From assembly GCA_958415625.1 (NCBI GenBank), contig CATYZI010000031.1:1-24283 (forward strand): 24,283 nucleotides of DNA, read 5' to 3'. The notes under the pieces were generated by a model. It saw only the letters and a program-made list of their open reading frames with translations. It ran no database searches and was not told the DNA's origin. The position numbers and the translations under genes were made by a program. Positions 8,734 to 15,564 of this stretch are shown here, one piece after another. Numbering within the stretch: the first letter of the stretch is position 1; each line of letters opens with the position of its first letter. Source of the stretch: an uncultured Collinsella sp. (GTDB lineage: Bacteria > Actinomycetota > Coriobacteriia > Coriobacteriales > Coriobacteriaceae).

Positions 8734-8796
8734 AATATACTACGAAGATGAGTTAGTGTACAGTTGTACAGTATCTTTAATTTCAGCAGGTCACAA
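8734..8796 (-). promoter_or_regulatory. Promoter region of the yhgE operon
   Basis: Two overlapping candidates on the minus strand have ideal spacing: TTGTGA (8791-8796), 17 bases, TACTGT (8768-8773); and TGTACA (8757-8762), 17 bases, TATATT (8734-8739). The second has the better -10 box. Both are overlapped by the dyad at 8757-8770, which supports repression by a DNA-binding protein. Confidence 0.55.
8757..8770. promoter_or_regulatory. Palindromic operator candidate of the yhgE operon
   Basis: TGTACA-GT-TGTACA: two copies of a 6-bp palindrome, which together form a 12-bp dyad around a two-base centre. It covers the -10 of one candidate promoter and the -35 of the other. The shape fits a TetR-type dimer site, which is known to control yhgE-like genes in other bacteria; the regulator is not in the window. 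Confidence 0.5.
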
Positions 8797-8827
8797 AACC
8801 ACAGCCCGCACAAATTAGCAATCCGAA

Positions 8828-8883
8828 TAGTCATTGGGAACGTTCTTAAACGACTAGTCAAACAAGAACGTCCCCGATGACTA
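8828..8883. repeat. Inverted repeat with GGGGACGTTCTT-type arms
   Basis: Arms of 19 bases (AGTCATTGGGAACGTTCTT and its near-complement, 17 of 19 pairing) surround a 16-18-base loop that itself contains the palindrome GACTAGTC. There is no T-run on either side, so it is not a standard terminator. The arm sequence recurs near 11299 and 11326. It lies between htpG and the yhgE promoter. Confidence 0.7.
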
Positions 8884-8918
8884 CTTAGGGCCACGAAAGC
8901 GTCGCAGGTTGAGCATAA

Positions 8919-9104
8919 GTCAGCGAAAACGCCCCTGAGCGAGCAAGGTGACGTGAAAGAGGAGGGAAGCGTACTTTGGTACGCGACCGACGATTGAACG
9001 TCAGATTGCCGCTTAGGGGCGTTTGCAGCGTCGACCGGTCCGTCGTTCGTTAGAACGACGGAACCAATAGGTTCGTTAGAACGGCGGACCCAAAGGCGTA
9101 ACTA
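8919..9104. repeat. Long hairpin repeat, copy 2
   Basis: Same orientation as the copy at 3515. The arms (8919-8958 and 8994-9034) match that copy almost base for base and pair with each other. The tip is different but again a hairpin: GCGTAC, loop TTTG, GTACGC. Between the right arm and the shared end GCGTAACTA (9096-9104) lies a different side hairpin, TCCGTCGTTC / GAACGACGGA (9039-9062), partly duplicated as a 23-base direct repeat (9045-9067 and 9071-9093, two mismatches). The element ends five bases before the htpG stop codon. The pattern is conserved arms with replaceable hairpin modules. Confidence 0.85.
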
Positions 9105-9109
9105 CTTAA

Positions 9110-11134
9110 CTACATCAAGTTGCAAACAGCCGCCGCGAAGGCAACGGGGTCCTCGGGGAGGATACCCTCGACCAGCAGGGCCTGATCGTAGAGCAGGCCG
9201 GAGTACTGCTTGATCTTGTCGGCGTCACCTGCCTTCTGGGCAGCGACAAGCTTGTCAAAGACCGGGTGCTTGGCGTTGAGCTCGAGCACGCGCTGGCTCT
9301 TGGGCATGCCGTCGGGCGCGCCCTCGGGCCCCTTCTGGAGCACCTTCTCCATCTCGAGCGAAAGCGGACCCTCGGTGGTGATGCAAGCGGGGGCATCGGT
9401 CAGGCGCGCGGAGACGGCAACTTTCTCGACCTTGTCACCGAGCGCCTCCTTCATAGCGCTAAAGAGGTCCTCGTTTTCCTTGGTGGCGTCCTCGGCCTCC
9501 TTCTTCTCGTCCTCGGTCGCCAGATCAAGATCGCCAGTCGCAACGTTCTTGAGCTCCAGGTGACGATCCTCGACCTCGGGCTCGGCACCGTCGGCAACGG
9601 CCTTTTCGGCAGCCTCGCGGGCGGCGTCGTCCTCGTAGATCTTGGGCATATCGGCGGCCACGTACTCACGCATAGCCTGGAACGTGAACTCATCCACATC
9701 CTGCGTCAGCAACAGCACGTCATAGCCGCGCTCGAGCACGCCCTTTACCACGGGCATCTTGGCCAAGCGCTCACGCGAGTCGCCGGCGGCGTAGTAGATG
9801 GCCTTCTGATCCTCGGGCATGCCCTTGGCATACTCGGCCAGGGTGATCATCTTCTGCTCCTTGGCAGACCAGAACAGCAGCAGGTCGGCGAGCTCGTCGG
9901 CCTTCATGCCGTAACTCGAGTAGATGCCGTACTTCAGACCGCGACCAAAGTTCTCAAAGAACTTCTCGTATGCCTCGCGGTCGTTGTCGCGCATGTCCTC
10001 AAGATCGGCAGTGATCTTCTTCTCGACACGCTTGGCAATGGCCTTGAGCTGACGGTTCTGTTGCAGCGTCTCACGCGAGATGTTGAGCGTCACGTCGGCA
10101 GAGTCCACGACACCGCGCACAAAGTTGTAGTAGTCGGGCAGCAGGTCGTCGCACTTCTCCATAATCAGCACGTTGGAACTGTAGAGCGCCAGGCCCTTCT
10201 CGTAGTCCTTGCTGTACAGATCGAACGGGGCGCGACCCGGCACAAACAGCAGCGCATCGTACTCAAGCGTACCCTCGGCATGGAAGCTGATAGTGCGCGC
10301 GGGATCGTCAAAGTCGTGGAACGTGGACTTGTAGAACTCGTTGTAATCCTTCTGCTCAACGTCGGAGCTGCGCTTTTTCCAGATCGGCGTCATGGAGTTG
10401 ATGGTCTCGAGCTCCTGGTAGTCCTCGTACTCGGGCTTGTAGTCGTCGCCGGCGTCCTCGGGCTTGGGTTTCTGGCGGCTCTTGCTCACCATCATCTGAA
10501 TCGGGTAGCGCACATAGTTGCTGTACTGCTGAATCAGGCTCTTGAGGCCCCACTCAGTCAGGAAGCGATCGTAAGTCTCGGCCTCGCCGTCGGCGTCGAG
10601 CTTCTCGTTCTCGCGCAGCGTCAGGATGACATCGGTGCCGTGCTCGGCGCGCTCGCCGTCTTCGATGGTGTAACCCTCAAGACCATCAGACTCCCACACG
10701 TGAGCGGTGTCCTCGCCATAAGCGCGGCTGACGACCTTTACGTGGCTGGCGACCATAAAGGCGGAGTAGAAGCCCACGCCAAACTGGCCGATGATGTCGA
10801 CATCGGAGCCCTGTTGCTCGGCGTTCTCGGTCTTAAACTCCTCGGAGCCGGAATGGGCGATGGTGCCCAGATTGCGCTCGAGCTCCTCGGCGGTCATGCC
10901 AATGCCGTTATCCGAGATGGTAATGGTGCGGGCGTCTTTATCAAAAGAGACGCGAATAGCCAGGTCGCCCTGGTCGAGTTTGACACTCGGGTCCTGCAGG
11001 CTCTTAAAGTTGAGCTTGTCGACGGCGTCGCTCGCATTAGAGATAAGCTCGCGCAGGAAGATTTCCTTATTGGTGTAGATGGAGTTGATCATGAGGTCGA
11101 GCAGTTTTTTGCTCTCGGTCTTAAATTGACGCAT
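9110..11134 (-). CDS. htpG: Chaperone HtpG (Hsp90 family)
   Basis: An ATP-dependent cytosolic chaperone of 674 residues, slightly longer than the usual 610-650. The N-terminal GHKL ATPase domain has RELISNASDAVDKL (about 28-41, with the catalytic Glu and the Mg-binding Asn), DNGIGMT and the lid motif IGQFGVGFYSAFMVA. The middle domain shows the family pattern RGVVDSADVTLNISRETLQQ. The C-terminal dimerisation domain ends in AAVCNLM and lacks the eukaryotic MEEVD tail. Acidic stretches near residues 510-560 are rich in Glu and Asp and may be an insertion or linker. The ATG at 11132-11134 has AAAGGA at seven bases. The gene appears monocistronic; I see no CIRCE or HAIR element upstream, but there is a terminator-like hairpin in the leader and a dyad at 11247-11272. 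Confidence 0.98.
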   Translation of the reverse strand: MRQFKTESKKLLDLMINSIYTNKEIFLRELISNASDAVDKLNFKSLQDPSVKLDQGDLAIRVSFDKDARTITISDNGIGMTAEELERNLGTIAHSGSEEFKTENAEQQGSDVDIIGQFGVGFYSAFMVASHVKVVSRAYGEDTAHVWESDGLEGYTIEDGERAEHGTDVILTLRENEKLDADGEAETYDRFLTEWGLKSLIQQYSNYVRYPIQMMVSKSRQKPKPEDAGDDYKPEYEDYQELETINSMTPIWKKRSSDVEQKDYNEFYKSTFHDFDDPARTISFHAEGTLEYDALLFVPGRAPFDLYSKDYEKGLALYSSNVLIMEKCDDLLPDYYNFVRGVVDSADVTLNISRETLQQNRQLKAIAKRVEKKITADLEDMRDNDREAYEKFFENFGRGLKYGIYSSYGMKADELADLLLFWSAKEQKMITLAEYAKGMPEDQKAIYYAAGDSRERLAKMPVVKGVLERGYDVLLLTQDVDEFTFQAMREYVAADMPKIYEDDAAREAAEKAVADGAEPEVEDRHLELKNVATGDLDLATEDEKKEAEDATKENEDLFSAMKEALGDKVEKVAVSARLTDAPACITTEGPLSLEMEKVLQKGPEGAPDGMPKSQRVLELNAKHPVFDKLVAAQKAGDADKIKQYSGLLYDQALLVEGILPEDPVAFAAAVCNLM

Positions 11135-11164
11135 GTGCAGTCCTTTCGCGCTACCCCCGTCCGC

Positions 11165-11189
11165 AAAAACGGCCCGGTTGCCCGAGCCG
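11165..11189 (-). terminator. Terminator-like hairpin in the htpG leader
   Basis: On the minus strand CGGCTCGG, loop GCAA, CCGGGCCG (one mismatch) is followed by TTTTTGC. It ends 30 bases before the htpG ATG. That space is too short and GC-rich for a promoter, so transcription of htpG must cross it; this would make it an attenuator. Alternatively it terminates the upstream operon and a promoter was missed. Confidence 0.6.
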
Positions 11190-11246
11190 CATCGCAGACC
11201 TGCTATGTCCAGACTTAGATTTTATAACCCATTAGCGCGCATATAT

Positions 11247-11272
11247 ACATACGGAATCGAAAAACTGTATGT
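11247..11272. promoter_or_regulatory. Dyad upstream of htpG, possible operator
   Basis: ACATAC-N14-GTATGT, a perfect 6-bp inverted repeat in the AT-rich part of the htpG upstream region. A possible -10 box (TATAAA on the minus strand, near 11220) lies downstream of it with a poor -35. The link to heat-shock control is a guess. Confidence 0.3.
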
Positions 11273-11298
11273 CCAAACGCTCTGATACGCCAATTGCC

Positions 11299-11345
11299 AA
11301 GGAGTGTCCCCGACTGCCGGCAGGAAAGGAACGTCCCTATCTGCC
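11299..11345. repeat. Two direct copies of a GGGACRYTCCTT-type motif
   Basis: On the minus strand GGCAGTCGGGGACACTCCTT (11299-11318) and GGCAGATAGGGACGTTCCTT (11326-11345) are 27 bases apart and share 14 of 20 positions. They are related to the arms of the inverted repeat at 8828-8883. The second copy contains the last two codons and the stop of the acetyltransferase gene. Confidence 0.6.
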
Positions 11346-11837
11346 ATCTACGCGCTTGGCCATCCAAGCATGGGGCTGGCCTTCGTCCTCATAGTCCACC
11401 GGCGCGATCTGCGTGTAGCCAGCCTTGGCATAGAGTGGTAGCACGTATTCCTGCGCGTGCAGCTTAATGAGCTTGGCGCCGGCATTACGCGCGCACGTAT
11501 CACTGGCCTCGACAATCTTGCTCGCCAGACCACGACGGCGCATGCTCGGCAGCACGGCCACGCGCCCCATAATGTAGGTCTCCCCCGCCGCGACGCCTTC
11601 GTCCAAGTCGCACGCCGGCGACACCGGTGCCTCCGCGTCGGCTACGCGCTCCAGCTCCTCGGGAAACACGCGCGAACAACCGGCGAGCTCGCCGTCCACG
11701 TACAGCGTCACATGGATGCAGCTCGGAGCCTCGTCGATAGCGTCAAACTCATTCTCGTAGCCCTGCTCATCCATAAAAACGACGCGGCGCACCAGCGCCG
11801 CGTCTTCAAAGCATCCCGTCTTAAGTTGGATATCCAT
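11337..11837 (-). CDS. GNAT family N-acetyltransferase (ElaA-like)
   Basis: A 166-residue cytoplasmic acetyl-CoA-dependent acyltransferase; the acceptor is unknown. The acetyl-CoA binding region is clear: MGRVAVLPSMRRRGLASKIV (motif A with R-x-x-G-x-A), followed by KLIKLHAQEYVLPLYAKAGY and the ending EDEGQPHAWM, as in the ElaA-type branch. The frame is open for six more codons upstream, but the ATG at 11835-11837 has GAAGGGG at six bases while the earlier ATG has no ribosome binding site. It follows the PHP phosphatase gene by 39 bases without a terminator, so it is likely the last gene of the chain-length/kinase/phosphatase operon. Its stop codon lies inside a dispersed repeat motif. Confidence 0.88.
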   Translation of the reverse strand: MDIQLKTGCFEDAALVRRVVFMDEQGYENEFDAIDEAPSCIHVTLYVDGELAGCSRVFPEELERVADAEAPVSPACDLDEGVAAGETYIMGRVAVLPSMRRRGLASKIVEASDTCARNAGAKLIKLHAQEYVLPLYAKAGYTQIAPVDYEDEGQPHAWMAKRVDGR

Positions 11838-11876
11838 GGCTGCCCCTTCATTCAATGCGAACGTTAGGGACAGATT

Positions 11877-12527
11877 TTAGCGAAAATGAGCTCCGCGCAC
11901 GCTGAACTTCGCGCGAGCCTTTGCCAGGCAGTCGTAATGACCCACGTTATGGGCATCGCTCGCGATAAAGCTGTACAGGTTCTGATCGAACAGGCGCTGC
12001 GCGGGCTTTTTCTCGCGACCGAAACGACCGCCGACAATAAAGTCCGCCGAAGCCTGCAGCTTACAACCCATATCGACCAGGCGCTCCGCCACGCTCACAT
12101 CCTTTTGGACCGCGCGATAACGCTCAGGGTGGGCAATGATCACCTGGTAGCCAAGGCACTGCAAATCGTAAATCGTGTTCTCGTACTCTCTAAATGCATA
12201 CGCATCGGCATGCGTCGAAAGCTCGAGCAGAAACTCATTGGTCCCATCGAAATGCAAGTGTTCCGCGGCGTCAATACCAAGCTCGACAAGCTTACGATGG
12301 TTGACCTCAAAGCCCATCTGGAGCGGAAAACCATCGGCGTTATCACGCAGCAGCTCATAGGCATCCCACATTTTGTCGTAATCAAAATAAGGATCACGGC
12401 AGTGAGGAGTGCAAACGATTCTGGTAACACCGGCCCGCTTGGCAGCCTCGAGCATCGCCAGGCTCTCATCGAGATCGGCGGCGCCGTCGTCTACACCCGG
12501 CAAGATATGGCAATGAATGTCACGCAT
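11877..12527 (-). CDS. PHP-domain tyrosine-protein phosphatase (CpsB/CapC/YwqE type)
   Basis: A manganese-dependent phosphatase of 216 residues that in known systems removes phosphate from the C-terminal tyrosines of the partner BY-kinase. The metal-binding PHP motifs are visible: DIHCHILPGVDDG (3-15), the region VTRIVCTPHCRDP (about 34-46), ELSTHADAYAF with the mid-domain Glu, IIAHPERYRAV and ASDAHNVGHYD near the C-terminus. It is somewhat shorter than the usual 240-255 residues but all motifs are present. It lies 17 bases after the kinase gene, in the order chain-length protein, kinase, phosphatase, acetyltransferase. The ribosome binding site is weak (AAGG), which suggests translational coupling. 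Confidence 0.92.
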   Translation of the reverse strand: MRDIHCHILPGVDDGAADLDESLAMLEAAKRAGVTRIVCTPHCRDPYFDYDKMWDAYELLRDNADGFPLQMGFEVNHRKLVELGIDAAEHLHFDGTNEFLLELSTHADAYAFREYENTIYDLQCLGYQVIIAHPERYRAVQKDVSVAERLVDMGCKLQASADFIVGGRFGREKKPAQRLFDQNLYSFIASDAHNVGHYDCLAKARAKFSVRGAHFR

Positions 12528-12544
12528 AGATCGGCCTTAATCAG

Positions 12545-13282
12545 CTAAACGTTTGCTCGGTTGGTGAAGATGCCCTTTTTGGAAGCACCCTGATCGTCAG
12601 AGCCCTTCTTTACCTTCTTACCATCCTTGGTGTAGTAAGAATAGTAGTACTCGCTGGTCTCGGTCTCGCAGTAGTTCATAACGGTACCGATAAGCTTGAC
12701 CCTCTCGGACTTCTTAAGCTGGCCGATAGCGTTGAGTGCTTCCTCGCGCTTGGTAAAGTCCTCGCGCACCACGAACAGCGTACCGTCGGTCAGGCTGGCG
12801 ATCTCGGCAGCATCGATGAAGGTGCCGACCGGAGGAGCGTCGAAGATAACGTACTGGAATTTAGCAGACAGCGCCTTTACCAGCTTGGAAAAACGATGGG
12901 AGACGATGATGTCGGCAGGATTGGGAATGTGCGGCTCGGCATCGAGGAAGTAGAAGTTCTTCTGACCCGTCTCGACAATTGCCTGGTCAATGGAGATCTG
13001 CTCGGACAGGACCGCGTAGAGTCCGCCGCGCGAACGGACGCCGAGCATATCGGAAAGGGACCTGCGGCGCATATCGGCCTCGACCAGAAGCACGGACTTG
13101 CCGCTCGTGGCGATTGCCTGAGCAAGGTTGATGGAAACCGTAGACTTGCCCTCGTTGGGAATCGAGGACGTAACGGTGATGGTGCGAATGGGGTCATCCA
13201 CGCTCGCAAAGCGGATGTTGGCCAGAAGGGTCTTGGCGGCATTCTGTACAACGAGCTTATCGGTGTTCTTTGCCTTAGCCAT
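12545..13282 (-). CDS. Bacterial tyrosine kinase (CpsD/CapB family)
   Basis: A 245-residue cytoplasmic P-loop kinase that needs its membrane partner (the next gene upstream) for activity and autophosphorylates a tyrosine cluster to control polysaccharide export. Visible motifs are Walker A SSIPNEGKST (39-48), Walker A' VLLVEADM (64-71), the family loop EPHIPNPADII (116-126) and Walker B YVIFDAPP (144-151). The C-terminus carries the tyrosine cluster SEYYYSYYTKDG (about 210-221), followed by a Lys/Gly-rich tail. The ATG is two bases after the stop of the chain-length gene, with GAAAGGTGG as ribosome binding site. Confidence 0.95.
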   Translation of the reverse strand: MAKAKNTDKLVVQNAAKTLLANIRFASVDDPIRTITVTSSIPNEGKSTVSINLAQAIATSGKSVLLVEADMRRRSLSDMLGVRSRGGLYAVLSEQISIDQAIVETGQKNFYFLDAEPHIPNPADIIVSHRFSKLVKALSAKFQYVIFDAPPVGTFIDAAEIASLTDGTLFVVREDFTKREEALNAIGQLKKSERVKLIGTVMNYCETETSEYYYSYYTKDGKKVKKGSDDQGASKKGIFTNRANV

Positions 13283-13284
13283 GC

Positions 13285-13941
13285 CTATTTACCACCTTTC
13301 ATAGCCGGAATTCGGCCAACAACGGGAATACCCAGGAGCTCCTCTGCCTCTTCGGCACCGCGGATGCGGGTGTTGAGCATGTCTGCCAAGACGACATAGG
13401 CAACTGCGATAAAGATGCCCGCGAGGAACGCGACGGCAACGTACAGCATGCGCTTGGGACCGCTGGGGGCCTCGGGGGTCTTGGCCTCGTCGATAACGTT
13501 GATGCTCTGGGCAGCGCCGACGTTCTGGGCGACCGTACTCACCGAGCTGGCAATGGCCTTTGCGACCTCAGCCGTCTCCTTGGCATCGGTGCCGGTAACC
13601 GAAAGCGTAATGACACGCGTGGTGGTCTCGGAGGAAACAGACACCTTGTAGTCATCCAGATCGGTGAGGCCCAGTTCTTTGGCGGCGCCGCTCTTAACGC
13701 TATCGCTATCCAGCAGCGTGGCGATATCGTTGGAAAGCATCTGGCTCGCCGAGAGATCGTTGTAGCTCATCTGACCGCTATCGTCGGTCTTGGCGAGAAT
13801 GTACATGCTCGTCGTCGCGGTATAGGTGTTGTCCATCGCAACGAAGGACACGATGCCCATGGCGATCGCGCAGACCACCGGAAGGGTGATGACCAGCTTG
13901 AGGTGCTTCTTCAGCAGCTGGAACAGTTCGAGAAGGGTCAT
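13285..13941 (-). CDS. Polysaccharide chain-length determinant / kinase activator (CpsC/CapA, Wzz family)
   Basis: A 218-residue membrane protein with two transmembrane segments (about 15-36 and 162-187) and an extracytoplasmic loop of about 125 residues, as in the Gram-positive co-polymerase family. The N-terminus MTLLELFQLLKKHLKLVI is typical. After the second segment, the cytoplasmic tail RIRGAEEAEELLGIPVVGRI matches the region that activates the BY-kinase in related systems. The ATG has GAAAGG at eight bases. It is the first gene of the operon; upstream is a weak promoter candidate overlapped by a small dyad at 14034-14047. No glycosyltransferase, flippase or polymerase gene is nearby. 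Confidence 0.93.
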   Translation of the reverse strand: MTLLELFQLLKKHLKLVITLPVVCAIAMGIVSFVAMDNTYTATTSMYILAKTDDSGQMSYNDLSASQMLSNDIATLLDSDSVKSGAAKELGLTDLDDYKVSVSSETTTRVITLSVTGTDAKETAEVAKAIASSVSTVAQNVGAAQSINVIDEAKTPEAPSGPKRMLYVAVAFLAGIFIAVAYVVLADMLNTRIRGAEEAEELLGIPVVGRIPAMKGGK

Positions 13942-14136
13942 GCAGCTTGCCTTTCATTTCCCCAGTTCGGATTGACAAAACTGTCCGTATGTTATCGCAT
14001 CTTTTTACCGAGACCAAACTCTATACATAAGAAACAGGCTCTCCTGTAAAAATGTCGGAAGCAATCGTAAAATTGCACAACAACGCCGCACCCGAAAGTC
14101 AAATGCGGCGTCTACATCAATATCTATGTTGTATCG
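13942..14136. other. Intergenic region upstream of the chain-length/kinase operon
   Basis: AT-richer than its surroundings. It holds the terminator at 14083-14111, a -35-like TTTACA (14045-14050, minus strand) overlapped by the dyad ACAGG-N4-CCTGT (14034-14047), and a possible -10 TATAGA (14020-14025) at a poor spacing of 19. The start site of the operon probably lies here, but the exact promoter is not certain. Confidence 0.45.
14083..14111 (-). terminator. Probable terminator of the pstB-phoPR operon
   Basis: A perfect 8-bp stem, ACGCCGCA / TGCGGCGT with a 13-base loop, starts 26 bases after the kinase stop. On the minus strand it is followed by TTGTTGTG, a poor T-run, so termination may be incomplete. 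Confidence 0.6.
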
Positions 14137-15561
14137 CTATGCGAATGGCTCGTCCTGCTGTATGGGAAACGTCACCGTAATGGTGGTTCCCACGCCCAAC
14201 TCGCTCGACAGATCGAGCGTGGCGTGATGATACAGGGCCGCATGCTTGACAATGGCAAGCCCCAGGCCGGTTCCGCCGCGTGCCTTGGACCTACTCTTGT
14301 CCACGCGATAGAACCGCTCAAATACCTTGCCCTGTTCTTCAGGCGCGATACCGATTCCCGTGTCGGCGACAGCGAGGAACGGATGGCCTTCGTCGTTGGT
14401 GCCGCACTGCAGCGTAACCGTACCGCCGGGCCGATTGTAGCGGATGGCGTTGCTTGCCAGATTATAGATGAGCTCGTCGACCAAGCGCGACACGCCTTCG
14501 ATGACCACAGGCCTGGTCTCATGACTTATCGTCACATTCGCCTGACGGGCGACCTGTTCAAGACGCTGCTCAACCGCGTAGATCGCACGCGAGAGCTCAA
14601 TAGGCTCCGTGGACCCAATGGGCACTGCCTCGCCTTCAGTTGCACGTTCGGCCTCGTCCAAGTTAGACAGCGTAAGGATGTCGTTGACAAGCGCTGCCAA
14701 GCGGCCCGCCTCACGATAGATGCGACCGCCAAAGTTGCGCAGGTCGTCCTCGCCCTCGACCATGCCATTTGCGATGAGCTCGGCATAGCCCGAAATCGCC
14801 GTAAGCGGCGTCTTGAGCTCATGGGTGATATTCGCCGTGAACTCACGGCGCATACGGTCGTTGTCCGCTAGCACCGCCATTTGGCGCTTGAGTTCCTGGC
14901 GCTGCGACTCGATACGCTCAAGCATGGGGACCATCTCGGCATAGGCGTGCTCATAGCTACGGCGTGGGTGATCCAAATCCACCTCTTGCAACGGCGCGAT
15001 GATGGCACGGGACTCACGGCGCGCCATAAAAAACGAGAGTACTGCACCCGCTGCTGCGATAAGCAGCATCGGCGCCAGCATCGACAGCAAAATCGCCGCA
15101 ACGCCAGGCTGGGCCTGCGCCAAGCGAACGACCTGGCCGTTATCAAGGGTGACGGCGCGATACAGCATAATCTCGTCGAGTGTAGAGCTTGCGCGCTCCG
15201 CGGAACCCGAACCACTCTCAAAGGCCTCGATGACCTCGGGGCGATCGCCATGGTTGGGCAGTGTGGAAGGCGACGCCTCGTTGTCGTAGGCAACAGATCC
15301 GTCCTTATTGATCAGCGTGATACGAAGATCCTCGCGATCGAGGCTTCGCAAGAACGGAATGGGCTCCTGTTGCTCGTCGAGGGCGGCAGCAATGAGCTCG
15401 GTTTCCTGCGCCAGATTGGCACTCGTGGCATCCGCCAAAGTGTTTTGCACAAAGAACGCACCCAGCACCGTAAACGCCACGATAACCGCCATGGCGCAGA
15501 CAAAGATCGTCACAAAAACGCGGTGCGACAGCGTATGTTTTCCCTGGGGGGCGAAGACCAC
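14137..15561 (-). CDS. Sensor histidine kinase, PhoR-like
   Basis: A 474-residue membrane sensor kinase. Two membrane segments (about 13-38 and 154-179) flank an extracytoplasmic sensor of about 115 residues. A short linker with a helical stretch leads to the HisKA domain with the phospho-accepting His at 247 (ANITHELKTPL), and the ATPase domain has the N box NLASNAIRYN, G1 DTGIGI, F box FERFYRVD and G2 GGTGLGLAIVKH. It starts with GTG at 15559-15561, three bases after the regulator gene; GGAGGAG overlaps that gene's stop, so the two are coupled. The pairing with an OmpR-type regulator and pstB suggests phosphate sensing, although the sequence alone does not prove the signal. Confidence 0.93.
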   Translation of the reverse strand: MVFAPQGKHTLSHRVFVTIFVCAMAVIVAFTVLGAFFVQNTLADATSANLAQETELIAAALDEQQEPIPFLRSLDREDLRITLINKDGSVAYDNEASPSTLPNHGDRPEVIEAFESGSGSAERASSTLDEIMLYRAVTLDNGQVVRLAQAQPGVAAILLSMLAPMLLIAAAGAVLSFFMARRESRAIIAPLQEVDLDHPRRSYEHAYAEMVPMLERIESQRQELKRQMAVLADNDRMRREFTANITHELKTPLTAISGYAELIANGMVEGEDDLRNFGGRIYREAGRLAALVNDILTLSNLDEAERATEGEAVPIGSTEPIELSRAIYAVEQRLEQVARQANVTISHETRPVVIEGVSRLVDELIYNLASNAIRYNRPGGTVTLQCGTNDEGHPFLAVADTGIGIAPEEQGKVFERFYRVDKSRSKARGGTGLGLAIVKHAALYHHATLDLSSELGVGTTITVTFPIQQDEPFA

Positions 15562-15564
15562 GGG

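Larger units (their letters stand above)
8678..9109. other. Intergenic region between htpG and the yhgE operon
   Basis: No gene was found. It holds the yhgE leader, promoter and operator (to about 8796), the inverted repeat at 8828-8883, copy 2 of the long hairpin repeat (8919-9034) and a tandem hairpin (9039-9093) just past the htpG stop. No T-run terminator for htpG is visible, so these hairpins may end its transcript. Confidence 0.65.

Noticed and set aside
11135..11336. CIRCE or HAIR heat-shock element upstream of htpG
   Set aside because: Neither TTAGCACTC-N9-GAGTGCTAA nor CTTGAGT-N7-ACTCAAG is present; only an unrelated ACATAC/GTATGT dyad was found.
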